Shown piece by piece: positions 43,912 to 53,625 of a DNA stretch of 64,000 nucleotides. The stretch's first letter is position 1; every line of letters starts with the position of its first letter. Source of the stretch: Rikenellaceae bacterium (GTDB lineage Bacteria > Bacteroidota > Bacteroidia > Bacteroidales > Rikenellaceae). A model generated the notes under the pieces. It saw only the letters and a program-made list of their open reading frames with translations. It had not been told where the DNA came from and did not search any database. The position numbers and the translations under genes are program-made. The DNA lies in contig SUZP01000005.1 of the NCBI GenBank assembly GCA_015059865.1, positions 1-64,000 of the forward strand, given 5' to 3'.

Positions 43912-45540
43912 TTAATAGGTTTTGTCCAGCTTTGCACGAGGTATTGCAATCAGCTCGTTCATCAAGGCATTTTCAGAGTAGTCGCCACTCTCGGTGAAGC
44001 GCGTCTGCTCGTAGACATTACCATTGGTATCGGTTGCTACGACCTTTATCTCGCGAGCATTTGGATTCTTCAACTCCAAGCGGTAGAGGTGGTTGCAAGG
44101 TGTCAAATAGCCCTTACGACCTCCGCCCTTCATCTTGCTACGCGCATTCTTGATATGACCATACGAGCGACCTACAACGCCTATATGGTAGCCAACAGCC
44201 CACCAATCGCGACTCGAATTGAGCTCTGGCACACTATCCTTCGTAACTGGGATACGCACCATTCTGCCTGTCAGCACACCATCCTCATACATCTCCACCT
44301 TCCAATCGGCATCTGCCATAAAGACATTAGCCAAGATGGTGTTGTGCGAATACGGAAAACGGAACTTCTCGAACTCGCCACCAAACTCTGCATCACCACG
44401 ATACATTCTTATCTGATATGAGATATCGTATCCCGTAGACTTGTACCACCAATTCTTCAACTCCGTACCCTCGACATCGTAGATAGTATATCCGTTAGGT
44501 ACTCCATCGCCATTGGTCGATGACCACCAATAGGCACCCGATGCTGCGGCGTGGACATGCTCGTAGATGCCCTCTTTGTTATAGTTGTGATTCATATAGT
44601 GGGTGTGTCCCACGAAGATATGAGCCTTCTTAAACTCGGCAAGAAGCTTTCGCACCTCAGCCAAATATGGAGTTGTGCGGTCGTACATACCGATATGGAG
44701 GCACAATATCACCATCTTATCACGCGGTACAAGTGCCAAGTCGGCCTTCAACCACTCGTACTGCTCGCGTGTAAAGGCAGCCTTATACTTGCTTGCCTTC
44801 TCGGCAGAGTCATACTGCACATCGCGCATCGAGACAATATGCACATCGCCTCTATTCCACGAGTAGTCTATCGGTCCAAAGACATCCTCAAAAGCTCGCT
44901 GATAGGCGAGGTTGAAGGTGCTGCTGCGCTCGTCGGCCGCAACAGGCGGTTTGATATGGTCGTGGTTGCCAAAAGTCTGGAAGAAGAGCAGTCCCGAAGT
45001 GTTGTAAGACATCGCCTCGCGCATATCATCCAAAAACGGCACGCTATTGTGTCTTCCCTCAGTATAGCCTATATCGCCCAAGGTTATGCCATAGCAAGGG
45101 AGTGTCTGCTTCTCGACATATTCGCGAATATCGACAATAGTCTCGCGCGAGAAACGCTTCACATGGAACATACACTGCGCTTGTGGGTCAGCCACAGCAA
45201 TAAGGCGAAACGCCTTCTCCTTACCATTGGCAAGGCGTGTAAGAGTGAAGTCGTAACGCTTCTTGCCACTCTCTATGCGTTGATAGAAGTCTGGATGACC
45301 ATCCTTGACATTTACCTTGTACTCGGCAGGTATCGAGTAGTAGACATAAGTTGCATCGGGCGAGGTCTTGAACGAGAAACGCCCCTTAGCATTGGTCTGC
45401 ACAACCTTAAATCCATCCGTAACGGCAACTCCTGCAACGGCATTACCCCTCTCATCGCGTATCGTTCCCGACACCTTAACCTGCGATGTAGCTACAAAGG
45501 CTACAAGCACAGCCACCATTGAAAGTAATAATCTTCTCAT
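43912..45540 (-). CDS. Calcineurin-like phosphoesterase, exported
   Basis: The 542-aa protein has a signal peptide, an N-terminal beta-sandwich of the metallophosphatase-N type (VSGTIRDERGNAVAGVAVTDG), a central calcineurin-like domain (AVADPQ, LGDIGY, GNHDH, LCLHIGM, FVGHTHYMNH) and a C-terminal metallophosphatase-C domain. The metal-binding set is complete except that the first motif is ADPQ, not DxH. Substrate unknown. The ATG giving MRRLLLSMVA avoids overlap with aroK, seven nt upstream; the track start overlaps it. Confidence 0.87.
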   Translation of the reverse strand: MRRLLLSMVAVLVAFVATSQVKVSGTIRDERGNAVAGVAVTDGFKVVQTNAKGRFSFKTSPDATYVYYSIPAEYKVNVKDGHPDFYQRIESGKKRYDFTLTRLANGKEKAFRLIAVADPQAQCMFHVKRFSRETIVDIREYVEKQTLPCYGITLGDIGYTEGRHNSVPFLDDMREAMSYNTSGLLFFQTFGNHDHIKPPVAADERSSTFNLAYQRAFEDVFGPIDYSWNRGDVHIVSMRDVQYDSAEKASKYKAAFTREQYEWLKADLALVPRDKMVILCLHIGMYDRTTPYLAEVRKLLAEFKKAHIFVGHTHYMNHNYNKEGIYEHVHAAASGAYWWSSTNGDGVPNGYTIYDVEGTELKNWWYKSTGYDISYQIRMYRGDAEFGGEFEKFRFPYSHNTILANVFMADADWKVEMYEDGVLTGRMVRIPVTKDSVPELNSSRDWWAVGYHIGVVGRSYGHIKNARSKMKGGGRKGYLTPCNHLYRLELKNPNAREIKVVATDTNGNVYEQTRFTESGDYSENALMNELIAIPRAKLDKTY

Positions 45541-45547
45541 ATATCTC

Positions 45548-46072
45548 CTATTTATTGTTATTATCAAACATCGCCGACAATTTATCGACTATTTCGTCAT
45601 CACTCACCTTGTCGCACTCTATCACTATATCAGCCTTCGAGTATATAGGCTCTCGCTCGGCAATGCCCTCACGCATAACCTGCAACACCTCCTCGTCACT
45701 CAATCCACGCAACTTCGGGCGTTTGTAGCGACCATGAGGGGAGAGACGAGACAAAATCTGTTCGGGCGTGCGTTTGAGATAGACCGACACACCGTGTTCT
45801 GCTATCCACGCCTGATTATCGCCCCATACGGGCAGACCTCCACCCGTAGAGATAATGGCGCTCTCGTATTCAGCGGTCTGCTCCAAGGCTCTGCTCTCTG
45901 CCCTACGGAAATACTCCTCACCCGCATAGGTGATGATGTCGGCAACCACAGCTTCCTCCGCCTCCTCGACCATCTTGTCGGTATCGAGGAACGGCAGTTC
46001 GGTACGCTTGGCAATCTTGCGACCAAGGGTACTCTTTCCCGTACCCATATATCCCGTTAAGTACAATCGCAT
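45548..46072 (-). CDS. aroK: Shikimate kinase
   Basis: The 174-aa P-loop kinase has Walker A GYMGTGKST (7-15), the DTD motif (LDTDKMVEE), RRAESRALE and ISTGGGLP, all needed for shikimate 3-phosphate formation in aromatic amino acid synthesis. It lies between parC and the phosphoesterase on the minus strand; an ATTCAAA repeat tract separates it from parC. Confidence 0.95.
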   Translation of the reverse strand: MRLYLTGYMGTGKSTLGRKIAKRTELPFLDTDKMVEEAEEAVVADIITYAGEEYFRRAESRALEQTAEYESAIISTGGGLPVWGDNQAWIAEHGVSVYLKRTPEQILSRLSPHGRYKRPKLRGLSDEEVLQVMREGIAEREPIYSKADIVIECDKVSDDEIVDKLSAMFDNNNK

Positions 46073-46080
46073 ACGATGAT

Positions 46081-46119
46081 AAATTCAAAATTCAAAATTC
46101 AAAATTCAAAATTCAAAAT
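46081..46119. repeat. ATTCAAA heptamer repeat
   Basis: Five perfect copies of ATTCAAA. A GCATTTTGCATT word follows to the parC stop. Confidence 0.9.
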
Positions 46120-46165
46120 TATTTTCTATTCTTCAATTCTGCATTTTGCATTTTGCATTCTGCAT

Positions 46166-48901
46166 TTAGAACAAATTGAGTTGTTCCGAGTTGCTCTCGT
46201 CAATATCGTTGCGAACAATCTCTATCGGAGTTCCACTATTATTTACAGGCTTTATAACCTCCACAGCCTCCTCTTCTGACACCTCATCAATTGGCTCAAC
46301 CATCGGCTCAATATCGTCATTTATTGGTTCATCGCCTATTTCAGGCTCCTCAGGCTCTACCACCTCAGGCTCAATAAAGGTCAAGGTTGCAACATCGAAG
46401 GTGGTGAGTCGCTTACCCTTAGCTTTGCACGACTTAACGCCCACAAACTCCTCTACATCAATAATATCGGCAGGGCGATTTTCGTGTGCGCCCTTGTAGG
46501 TTATCTGCAACTCGGCACCCTTTGCTCCCGAAATAGACTCGAAGCGGCACGAGCCATCCTCATCGAGGAAGTACTGCGCCTTGTCGGTCTGCTCCAACTG
46601 GAAACGCTTCATATAGTAGTAGCCCTGCTCATTGTCGAAGTAGCAGAGGTTATAGACCTTGCCAGCCTCGTAACGCTCGACGCGCACCGTATCATCAGGG
46701 AAGTGCTGTTGCGTGTCGAAGCCTGCAATGTAGGCGAGATTTTTCGCTGTCCACACCACAATCTTGTCGTTGCCCTTGAACTCGCCGAGCAGCTGACCGC
46801 GACCATCGCTATTGAGGCGGCGCACATCCTCATCCCACCATATATTCTGACCTGCCAAGGTCGAAACACCCTTCTCCTTCAAGACAATCTTGTGGATTGG
46901 GTAGCGCGAGAAGAGGTTACCCTGCGATTGGCGACCCTTGATTGCCAACTCCGAGAAGTCCAAATCCTGAATCATCTTCTTCAAGCGTGGGCGTGGTCGG
47001 AAGTATATCTTCAACACCTCGGCCTCGCCATTCGGATTGACCGAGAGGTACAAGATATCGCTCTTTGGCGTACCCTTCGTGAGGTCGTACTCCTTGTCGC
47101 GAGTAATGCCCTTGATGGCGCATCGCTTCATCATAATCGCGCCACCCTTACCATCACGATAGAGGAGGTTGTAGATGGTGCGCTCGTCGTTACGCTTAAA
47201 GACACCTATATAATATATGTTCTTATCGACAAACTTCTTCTCAGCAACCTTTGTGATAACATAGCGACCATCGCGCAAAATGACTATCACATCGTCGATA
47301 TCCGAGCAGTCGCAGACAAACTCCGCATCCTTCATCGACTTGCCGATACCGAAGAAGCCCTCTGCTCTATCGACATAGAGTTTCGCATTCGACACCGCCA
47401 CCTTTGTAGCCTCAATCGAATCGAACTCACGGATTTCGGTCTGACGCTCCTTGCCCTTGCCGTACTTCTCGCGGATATGCTCGAAGTAGGCGATAGCGTA
47501 GTCGGTAAGGTGTGCCAAGTCGTGCTTAACCTGCTTGATATCCTTTTCAATCTGCTTTATCTCGTTGTCAGCCTTATCCGAGTCGAAACGCGAGATACGA
47601 ATGAACTTCAACTCGGTCAGGCGCTGCACATCTTCAATCGTAACCTCCCTGCGCAACTGCGATTTGAACGGCTCCAAGCCCTTATCCACCGCTGCGTAAG
47701 CCTCCTCACGCGACTTGCAACCCTCGATAAGTTGGTAGAGTTTATTCTCGATAAAGATACGCTCCAACGATGCTGCGTGCCAAGCCTCATTATGCTCCGC
47801 CAAGGCTATCTCCAACTCTTGCTTCAATAACCCCTTCGTATGCTCTGCCGAGTGGCGCAAAATATCGCTTACGCCCATAAATGCAGGTTTATCGTCTTTG
47901 ATAACGCAGGCATTTGGCGAAATCGAAACCTCGCACAAGGTGAAGGCATAGAGTGCATCAATCGTCTTGTCGCACGACTCGCCTGCTGCCACCTGCACAA
48001 TAATCTCCGCCTTGCGTGCTGTGTTGTCATCGACACGGCGAATCTTAATCTTGCCCTTCTGGTTGGCCTTCAAGATAGAGTCTTTGATGCTCTCGGTGGT
48101 TGTTGAGAACGGTATCTCGGTAATAGCCAGAGTATTCTTATCCAACTTGGAAATCTTTGCTCGCACCTTCACTGCACCACCTCGCAAACCATCGTTATAG
48201 CGCGATACATCAATCATACCGCCCGTTGGGAAGTCGGGATAGAGTTGGAACTCCTCGCCTCTGAGATGAGCGATAGATGCCGAAATCAACTCGTTGAAGT
48301 TGTGAGGCAAAATCTTCGATGCCAAACCCACAGCGATACCCTCGGCTCCCTGCGCCAGCAAAAGTGGGAACTTCACAGGCAGGGTTACAGGCTCCTCCTT
48401 GCGACCATCGTACGCCAACATCCACTCGGTAGTCTTTTTATTATAGACCACCTCCAAAGCGAACTTTGACAAGCGCGCCTCGATATATCGTGCTGCCGCA
48501 GCATCATCGCCCGTGAGGATATTACCCCAGTTACCCTGACAGTCAATCAGCAACTCCTTCTGTCCGAGCTGCACCAACGCATCTTTGATTGATGCATCAC
48601 CGTGTGGGTGGTACTGCATGGTCTGTCCCACGAGGTTTGCCACCTTGTTCAGCTTGCCGTCATCAACAACCTTCATAGCGTGAAGGATACGGCGTTGCAC
48701 AGGCTTCAAACCATCGTCAATATGGGGCACTGCACGCTCCAAAATAACATACGAGGCGTAGTCCAAGAACCAATTCTTGTACATACCCGTCAGTCGCTTG
48801 GTGCTCTGCTCCGCCATCAAGGCGTCATACTTGCCGGGCTCCGAGGCGACAATCTCCTCCTCGTTCAACAACTCCTCCTGTATATCTTTCTCTTCGTTCA
48901 T
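46166..48901 (-). CDS. parC: Topoisomerase IV subunit A
   Basis: The 911-aa type IIA topoisomerase subunit carries the winged-helix domain with YHPHGDASI and the active-site Tyr139 (AAARYIEARL), a coiled-coil gate, and a beta-propeller-like C-terminal domain followed by an acidic tail. With the neighbouring ParE it decatenates chromosomes. The track start is 19 codons too early: those codons (QFSIVNCQFERSEF) are translated heptamer repeat. The ATG giving MNEEKDIQEELL is used here. Confidence 0.93.
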   Translation of the reverse strand: MNEEKDIQEELLNEEEIVASEPGKYDALMAEQSTKRLTGMYKNWFLDYASYVILERAVPHIDDGLKPVQRRILHAMKVVDDGKLNKVANLVGQTMQYHPHGDASIKDALVQLGQKELLIDCQGNWGNILTGDDAAAARYIEARLSKFALEVVYNKKTTEWMLAYDGRKEEPVTLPVKFPLLLAQGAEGIAVGLASKILPHNFNELISASIAHLRGEEFQLYPDFPTGGMIDVSRYNDGLRGGAVKVRAKISKLDKNTLAITEIPFSTTTESIKDSILKANQKGKIKIRRVDDNTARKAEIIVQVAAGESCDKTIDALYAFTLCEVSISPNACVIKDDKPAFMGVSDILRHSAEHTKGLLKQELEIALAEHNEAWHAASLERIFIENKLYQLIEGCKSREEAYAAVDKGLEPFKSQLRREVTIEDVQRLTELKFIRISRFDSDKADNEIKQIEKDIKQVKHDLAHLTDYAIAYFEHIREKYGKGKERQTEIREFDSIEATKVAVSNAKLYVDRAEGFFGIGKSMKDAEFVCDCSDIDDVIVILRDGRYVITKVAEKKFVDKNIYYIGVFKRNDERTIYNLLYRDGKGGAIMMKRCAIKGITRDKEYDLTKGTPKSDILYLSVNPNGEAEVLKIYFRPRPRLKKMIQDLDFSELAIKGRQSQGNLFSRYPIHKIVLKEKGVSTLAGQNIWWDEDVRRLNSDGRGQLLGEFKGNDKIVVWTAKNLAYIAGFDTQQHFPDDTVRVERYEAGKVYNLCYFDNEQGYYYMKRFQLEQTDKAQYFLDEDGSCRFESISGAKGAELQITYKGAHENRPADIIDVEEFVGVKSCKAKGKRLTTFDVATLTFIEPEVVEPEEPEIGDEPINDDIEPMVEPIDEVSEEEAVEVIKPVNNSGTPIEIVRNDIDESNSEQLNLF

Positions 48902-49064
48902 AAATTCACTTCGTTCAAATTGACAATTGACAATTGAGAATTGACCTTCGGTCTTCACTGCTCCGCCTCGGCAAAGTCTGCAAGCAATCTCTGCTCTCGG
49001 CTCAATCGCAGCGGTGACAATTAAAGGAATTTTAAATTCTTTTTTCTTTTTTTTACTTCTCCCG

Positions 49065-49190
49065 AAAAATAGGAGTTGATTAGGCTATTTTTTTGCCAAG
49101 CAAGGCGACAAATCCGCAGCATAGTCGACCTATGTGAGGAATTTGGCGACCGCAGGTTGGTGAAAAAAGAGTCAATCAAAACTATTTTTC
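49065..49190 (-). repeat. Long palindrome, copy 5
   Basis: Outer arms AAAAATAGGAGTTGATT and AATCAAAACTATTTTT pair. The helix CCAAAT-like/ATTTGG flanks CCGCAGCATA-GTCGACC-TATGTGAGGA. The outer arm includes the parE stop codon and two final codons. Confidence 0.8.
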
Positions 49191-51035
49191 TATCTTGTCC
49201 TCCTCGATGCGCAAGTTACCCACAATAAACTGCTGGCGGTCGTAGGTATTCTTACCCATGTAGAAGGTCAGCATATCCATAATCGGGTCATCTTTGGTCA
49301 GGCGCACCTTGTCAAGGCGTATCTGCTCGCCGATAAAGCCCTCGAACTCATCGGGCGAAATCTCTCCCAAACCTTTAAATCGGGTAATCTCTGCCGTTGC
49401 TCCGCACTTCTCAATTGCTGCAACGCGCTCCTCCTCCGAGTAGCAGTAGATGGTCTCTTTTTTATTACGCACACGGAAAAGTGGCGTCTGCATAATAAAC
49501 AGGTGACCACGCCTAATCAGGTCGGGGAAGAACTGCAAGAAGAAGGTCAGCAAGAGCAAGCGAATGTGCATACCATCGACATCGGCATCGGTTGCGATAA
49601 CCACCTTGTTGTAGCGGAGGTTATCCATATCCTCCTCGATATTCAACGCCGCCTGCAAGTAGTTGAACTCGTCGTTCTTGTAGACGATGGTCTTCTTCAT
49701 TCCGTAGGAGTTCAGCGGCTTACCTCTGAGCGAGAATACCGCCTGTGTCTGCGGATTACGGCTCTTGGTGATAGAGCCCGAAGCCGAGTTACCCTCCGTG
49801 AGGAATATCATCGTCTGCTCCGCCAACTCGTGCTTGTCGGTGCGATGTATCTTGCAGTCACGCAAGTTTTTATTGTTGAGCAGTGCCTTCTTTGCCGTAT
49901 CGCGAGCCTTCTTCTGAACGCCTGCAATCTCCTTGCGCTCCTTCTCGTTCTCGACAATCTTGCGCTGTATGGCCTGCGCCGTATCGGGGTTCTTGTGGAG
50001 GTAGTTGTCCAACTCAGTAGAGAGGAACTCGCCCACAAACTGACGGATTGTAGGTCCGCCGTTCCACATATCCTTCGAGCCGAGTTTAATCTTGGTCTGC
50101 GACTCGAACAACGGCTTCGACACCTTCAACGAGATAGCCGCAATAATCGAAGAGCGAATATCCGAAGGGTCGTAGTCCTTATGGTAAAACTCCTTCAAGG
50201 TCTTAACTACCGCCTCGCGGAATGCCGCCTGATGCGTACCACCCTGCGAGGTGTACTGACCATTCACAAACGAGAAGTATGTTTCGCCGTAGCCGTGTCC
50301 GTGGGTTATGACAACCTCGATATCCTCGCCCGAAAGGTGGATAGGCGGATAGCAAGGTTCCTCCGAGAGGTTGTCGTTCACCAAATCGAGCAGTCCGTTC
50401 TTCGACACATACTGCGTGCCGTTGAGCGAGATAACCAACCCCTTGTTGAGGTAGGTATAGTTGCGCAGCAGCTGCTCCACGAACTCCAAGTTGTAGTTAT
50501 ACTTGCCAAAGACCTCCTCATCTACTCGGAACTTGATGAAGGTGCCGTCTTTCTCCTTGACATTATCCTCCCACTCTTCGCCAGTCTGTATGCCCTGCGC
50601 AAAGGTTACCGAGTGTGCCTTGCCGTCACGCACCGAACGAGCCATAAACTCACTCGAAAGGTAGTTCACAGCCTTCACACCCACGCCATTCAGACCTACG
50701 GTCTTTTTGCCGTCCTCCTCGTAGTTGCTACCCGTGTTCATCACCGACACCGCAGCCGCCAATGCTCCAAGCGGAATACCACGACCGTAGTCACGCACCG
50801 ATACAACATTATCCTCGATGGTAATCTCCACACGACTACCAAAGCCATTCATAAACTCGTCTATCGAGTTGTCGGTAACCTCCTTAATCAGCACATAGAT
50901 ACCATCATCGGACATCGTGCCGTCACCGAGTTTTCCGATGTACATACCGGGGCGCAAGCGGACATGCTCACGAGGTGTGAGCGTCTTTATCGAGTCCTCA
51001 TCGTAGGTCATCGGGGTTTTGAGTAAATCTGCCAT
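49182..51035 (-). CDS. parE: Topoisomerase IV subunit B
   Basis: The 617-aa protein has the GHKL ATPase domain ([38 protein letters not shown]), a transducer domain, and Toprim with EGNSASGS and [10 protein letters not shown]. It is upstream of parC; a long palindrome lies between them, so the two genes may be unequally expressed. TTAGAGGTTATTA repeat words lie in the upstream spacer. Confidence 0.95.
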   Translation of the reverse strand: MADLLKTPMTYDEDSIKTLTPREHVRLRPGMYIGKLGDGTMSDDGIYVLIKEVTDNSIDEFMNGFGSRVEITIEDNVVSVRDYGRGIPLGALAAAVSVMNTGSNYEEDGKKTVGLNGVGVKAVNYLSSEFMARSVRDGKAHSVTFAQGIQTGEEWEDNVKEKDGTFIKFRVDEEVFGKYNYNLEFVEQLLRNYTYLNKGLVISLNGTQYVSKNGLLDLVNDNLSEEPCYPPIHLSGEDIEVVITHGHGYGETYFSFVNGQYTSQGGTHQAAFREAVVKTLKEFYHKDYDPSDIRSSIIAAISLKVSKPLFESQTKIKLGSKDMWNGGPTIRQFVGEFLSTELDNYLHKNPDTAQAIQRKIVENEKERKEIAGVQKKARDTAKKALLNNKNLRDCKIHRTDKHELAEQTMIFLTEGNSASGSITKSRNPQTQAVFSLRGKPLNSYGMKKTIVYKNDEFNYLQAALNIEEDMDNLRYNKVVIATDADVDGMHIRLLLLTFFLQFFPDLIRRGHLFIMQTPLFRVRNKKETIYCYSEEERVAAIEKCGATAEITRFKGLGEISPDEFEGFIGEQIRLDKVRLTKDDPIMDMLTFYMGKNTYDRQQFIVGNLRIEEDKIEK

Positions 51036-51100
51036 ATTATCTTTGTAGGGGTTGTTAGAGGTTATTAAGGGATATTAGAGGTTATTAGTGTTTCTCTTTT

Positions 51101-51147
51101 TCACTAATTGCCGCTAACTACCGCTAACCACCGCTAATTGCCGCTAT
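51101..51147. repeat. CCGCTAACT repeat
   Basis: Four to five copies of a 9-10 bp word CCGCTAAC(T/C)A run up to the plsC stop region. Confidence 0.8.
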
Positions 51148-51151
51148 TAAA

Positions 51152-51880
51152 CTAATTCTTTCTAATTTCCGCCAAAGCACTTGTCATCATCTCCTGCACC
51201 TCCTTTGCCATCTCCGCAGGCTCGGTCGCTGCAACCCTCTCTGCCGAGATTGGAGGTAACACCTTCACCGTAAGTCGATGCTTCCAATTGAACCAATAGC
51301 TCTTTTTCTTAAAAATGTTGCGTGTGCCGTCAAGCACCACAGGCAAAATCTCCACACCAGCCTCCTTTGCCAAGGCAAATGCGCCCTGCTTGAAGCGGTG
51401 TATCTCGCCATCTTTCGAACGAGTACCCTCAGGGAAAATCGCAATCGAAGCTCCACGCGATATCCACATCTTGCCATCGTTCACAACCTTCGCCATAGCC
51501 TCCGCAGCACGACCTCGCTGGATAGGAATATCGCCGTGCGCAATCAACAACGGACCGATGTATGGGATACGGAACACCTCCTGCTTCGACACCCAACGGA
51601 AGTTCAAAGGGAGGAAGTAGAGCGAGATGATATCCGCCATGCTCTGGTGGTTGAGCGTGATGACATACGACTTGTTCGGGTCGATATGCTCCAAGCCCTC
51701 GACCTCCTGTTTCCAAGTTGGTGGCACCTTCCAGAAGAACATACAAATCATCTTCGAGCACCAATGTACCGCCTTACGAGCCTTGTCGAAGGGGTAACAA
51801 ACTGCAAGCACAATCCACGACACGACAAACCAAAAGGTCAGTTCCACGAGGATATAAAGTGCAAAAAGTAGTGTAAACAT
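51152..51880 (-). CDS. plsC: 1-acyl-glycerol-3-phosphate acyltransferase
   Basis: The 242-aa membrane enzyme makes phosphatidic acid. An N-terminal hydrophobic segment (about 5-28) is followed by the acyltransferase motifs NHQSMAD (77-83) and FPEGTRS. It lies downstream of secG but a spacer of 347 bp with a terminator and a mini-hairpin array separates them, so it is probably transcribed alone. No TAnnTTTG box could be assigned. Confidence 0.92.
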   Translation of the reverse strand: MFTLLFALYILVELTFWFVVSWIVLAVCYPFDKARKAVHWCSKMICMFFWKVPPTWKQEVEGLEHIDPNKSYVITLNHQSMADIISLYFLPLNFRWVSKQEVFRIPYIGPLLIAHGDIPIQRGRAAEAMAKVVNDGKMWISRGASIAIFPEGTRSKDGEIHRFKQGAFALAKEAGVEILPVVLDGTRNIFKKKSYWFNWKHRLTVKVLPPISAERVAATEPAEMAKEVQEMMTSALAEIRKN

Positions 51881-51909
51881 ACTATCTAAGTTTTTTTAGT
51901 TTTCCGAAC

Positions 51910-52025
51910 TCCAAGAGTAGTCAAGGCGCAAGCGTTTATGACGGCGCAGTCTGCGACTGCTTTATAGCGGCGGGCTTTCAGCCCTTTATGGCGTCAGGCT
52001 TTCTGCCTTCTATGGCGCGCTTTAA
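51910..52025. repeat. Mini-hairpin array D
   Basis: The end module ACTCC...TCAAGGCGCAAG opens the array. Cargo palindromes GCAGTCTGCGACTGC, GGGCTTTCAGCCC and AGGCTTTCTGCCT follow, joined by CTTTATAGCGG-type linkers. It lies in the spacer upstream of plsC. Confidence 0.78.
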
Positions 52026-52159
52026 CCCTCGTCTTTCGTCTAAGTTTTCGCCTATTTTACCAATCTTTGCAAAAATACACTTTTTTCTGAATTTATAACA
52101 TTTTCTGCAAAAATAGTTATTAACAATCTTTTCCAATTTCAGAAGAGTATCAACACCAA

Positions 52160-52196
52160 AGAAGGGCGTGTCTAACAATTTTTTAGACACACCCTA
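52160..52196 (-). terminator. Terminator after secG
   Basis: AGGGCGTGTCTAA pairs with TTAGACACACCCT (one mismatch). It shares GTGTCTAA with the terminators at 2636 and 21091. Confidence 0.85.
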
Positions 52197-52227
52197 TTTG
52201 TCGAGATTGTACGACCAGAGCTATTTC

Positions 52228-52587
52228 TTAGTTTGCTGGCTTCTCAGCAGGAGCCTCAGTAGCAGCAGGAAGCTCAGCCTGTGGCATCTCAGCAGCCTGC
52301 TCGGTAGCAGGAGCAGAGAGCATTTCGAGGTCACTTGCTGCACCCGACTTGCCTACCTCGTTCAACTTGCCACCTACGAAGATGGTCGAGAGGAGCGACA
52401 ATACGAGAATTACGACAGCTGCACCCCAAGTAAACTTCTCCAAGAAGTCTGCTGTCTGACGAACACCCATAACCTGATTCGATGCACCGAAGTTCGATGC
52501 CATACCACTCTTTGGGTTTTGAACCAACACTGCAAGCACCATCAATACGCTTGCGATAAGAATCAATACAATCAAAAATGTGTACAT
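52228..52587 (-). CDS. secG: Protein-export subunit SecG
   Basis: The 119-aa protein has two membrane segments (about 3-22 and 53-72) joined by the SecG pattern VLVQNPKSGMASNFGASNQVMGVRQTADFLEK. A C-terminal Ala/Pro/Glu-rich tail of about 40 residues is typical of Bacteroidetes. It ends the envelope operon. Confidence 0.94.
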   Translation of the reverse strand: MYTFLIVLILIASVLMVLAVLVQNPKSGMASNFGASNQVMGVRQTADFLEKFTWGAAVVILVLSLLSTIFVGGKLNEVGKSGAASDLEMLSAPATEQAAEMPQAELPAATEAPAEKPAN

Positions 52588-52601
52588 AATCTATCTCTAT
52601 T

Positions 52602-52985
52602 TTAATTATTTTTTTCGATATTTCCGATTTTCTCGGCAAAGTAAGCACTTTTTTCTGAATTTAGCAAACTTAATTTGCGATATATTTCAATAGCCTCGCA
52701 TTTTAGCCCCTGAGCGAGATAAATTTCTGCCAACTCCTCACTCACCAAATCATCCTCCTCGCCAATCTCGGCTTCGGTGCGCACCTCCTCCGCAACATCG
52801 CCCTCTTCGGCCACTATGCGATAGTCCGCCTTACGCAGAAAACGACTTATAATCTCGCCATCACTCTCCTCGGCAAGCTTCTCGACATCCACCTCACGGC
52901 GCACAGCACCACCCGATGCAGCCACTCGTGCCACCTCGTACCAAGGATACTTGGCAAGTAGTTCGGATATTTGTTTTTCGGTCAT
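52602..52985 (-). CDS. TPR-like small protein
   Basis: The 127-aa protein is acidic, with a C-terminal part (about 80-120) that resembles one TPR unit (SEELAEIYLAQGLKCEAIEIYRKLSLL). It lies between lptE and secG. The track starts at a TTG inside an ATTCAAA repeat; the ATG giving MTEKQISELL is better. Function unknown; a conserved neighbour of lptE and secG in Bacteroidetes by memory. Confidence 0.75.
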   Translation of the reverse strand: MTEKQISELLAKYPWYEVARVAASGGAVRREVDVEKLAEESDGEIISRFLRKADYRIVAEEGDVAEEVRTEAEIGEEDDLVSEELAEIYLAQGLKCEAIEIYRKLSLLNSEKSAYFAEKIGNIEKNN

Positions 52986-52992
52986 AGGGAGA

Positions 52993-53095
52993 GAATTCAA
53001 AATTCAAAATTCAAAATTCAAAATGCAAAAGCCAAATAAATAAAAAAATACGATTAATTGTCAATTGTCAATTCGTCAATTGTCAATTGTCAATT
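52993..53095. repeat. Heptamer repeat tract
   Basis: ATTCAAA copies (52995-53022) and then TTGTCAA copies (53056-53095) fill the gap between lptE and the TPR-like gene. Confidence 0.85.
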
Positions 53096-53113
53096 TGAAA
53101 ACTCCGTTTTCCA

Positions 53114-53623
53114 TTACCAATTCGATGCTGCGGCCATAAAGATATCCGTAACGAGTTGGTCTACAATCTCAGGTATTAGCGTACTCTCAACCTCGTTCAA
53201 CAACTTTGTAGAGTCGTAATCGGCATACGCCGAGAAGGTCTTTGCCTTGAACGACGCCTTGTCATCCACAACATTCGTAAAGTTCACTTTCACCGTAATT
53301 GTCAATCGGTTTTGCAGAGCATAGTCACCACTCGACACCGACGAGGTAGTCGAGGTGTAACCCACAATCTCCCCCTCGAAGGCGAAGTCGCCACCCTCAG
53401 GTACCTGCACAAGGCGTGTTCGTGTAGCGAAACGCTGTGTCAGCTCATCCGTGAGCGTTGCGCTCAAAATAGGAGCAACCATCGGTGCATTATTCGGAAA
53501 ATATGCCACCGAAAAGGTCTTTGCATCGGGCGGAATAGAGGCACCCGACAGCGTATATTTAACCGTGCAACCGCTTGTCAATGAGAGCAATAATGCGCAC
53601 AATATAAAACTCAACTTTCTCAT
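53114..53623 (-). CDS. lptE: LPS-assembly lipoprotein LptE-like
   Basis: The 169-aa lipoprotein (lipobox LTSGC, Cys19) has the LptE-like fold pattern: YTLSGASIPPDAKTFSVAYF, then TDELTQRFATRTRLVQVPEGGDFAFEGEIVGY. LptE plugs the LptD barrel for LPS insertion. It starts two bases after the sigma-54 activator, so translation is probably coupled. Confidence 0.85.
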   Translation of the reverse strand: MRKLSFILCALLLSLTSGCTVKYTLSGASIPPDAKTFSVAYFPNNAPMVAPILSATLTDELTQRFATRTRLVQVPEGGDFAFEGEIVGYTSTTSSVSSGDYALQNRLTITVKVNFTNVVDDKASFKAKTFSAYADYDSTKLLNEVESTLIPEIVDQLVTDIFMAAASNW

Positions 53624-53625
53624 AT

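Noticed and set aside
46484-47830. 448-aa plus-strand ORF
   Set aside because: Antisense shadow of parC.
49503-51026. 507-aa plus-strand ORF
   Set aside because: Antisense shadow of parE; no family pattern.
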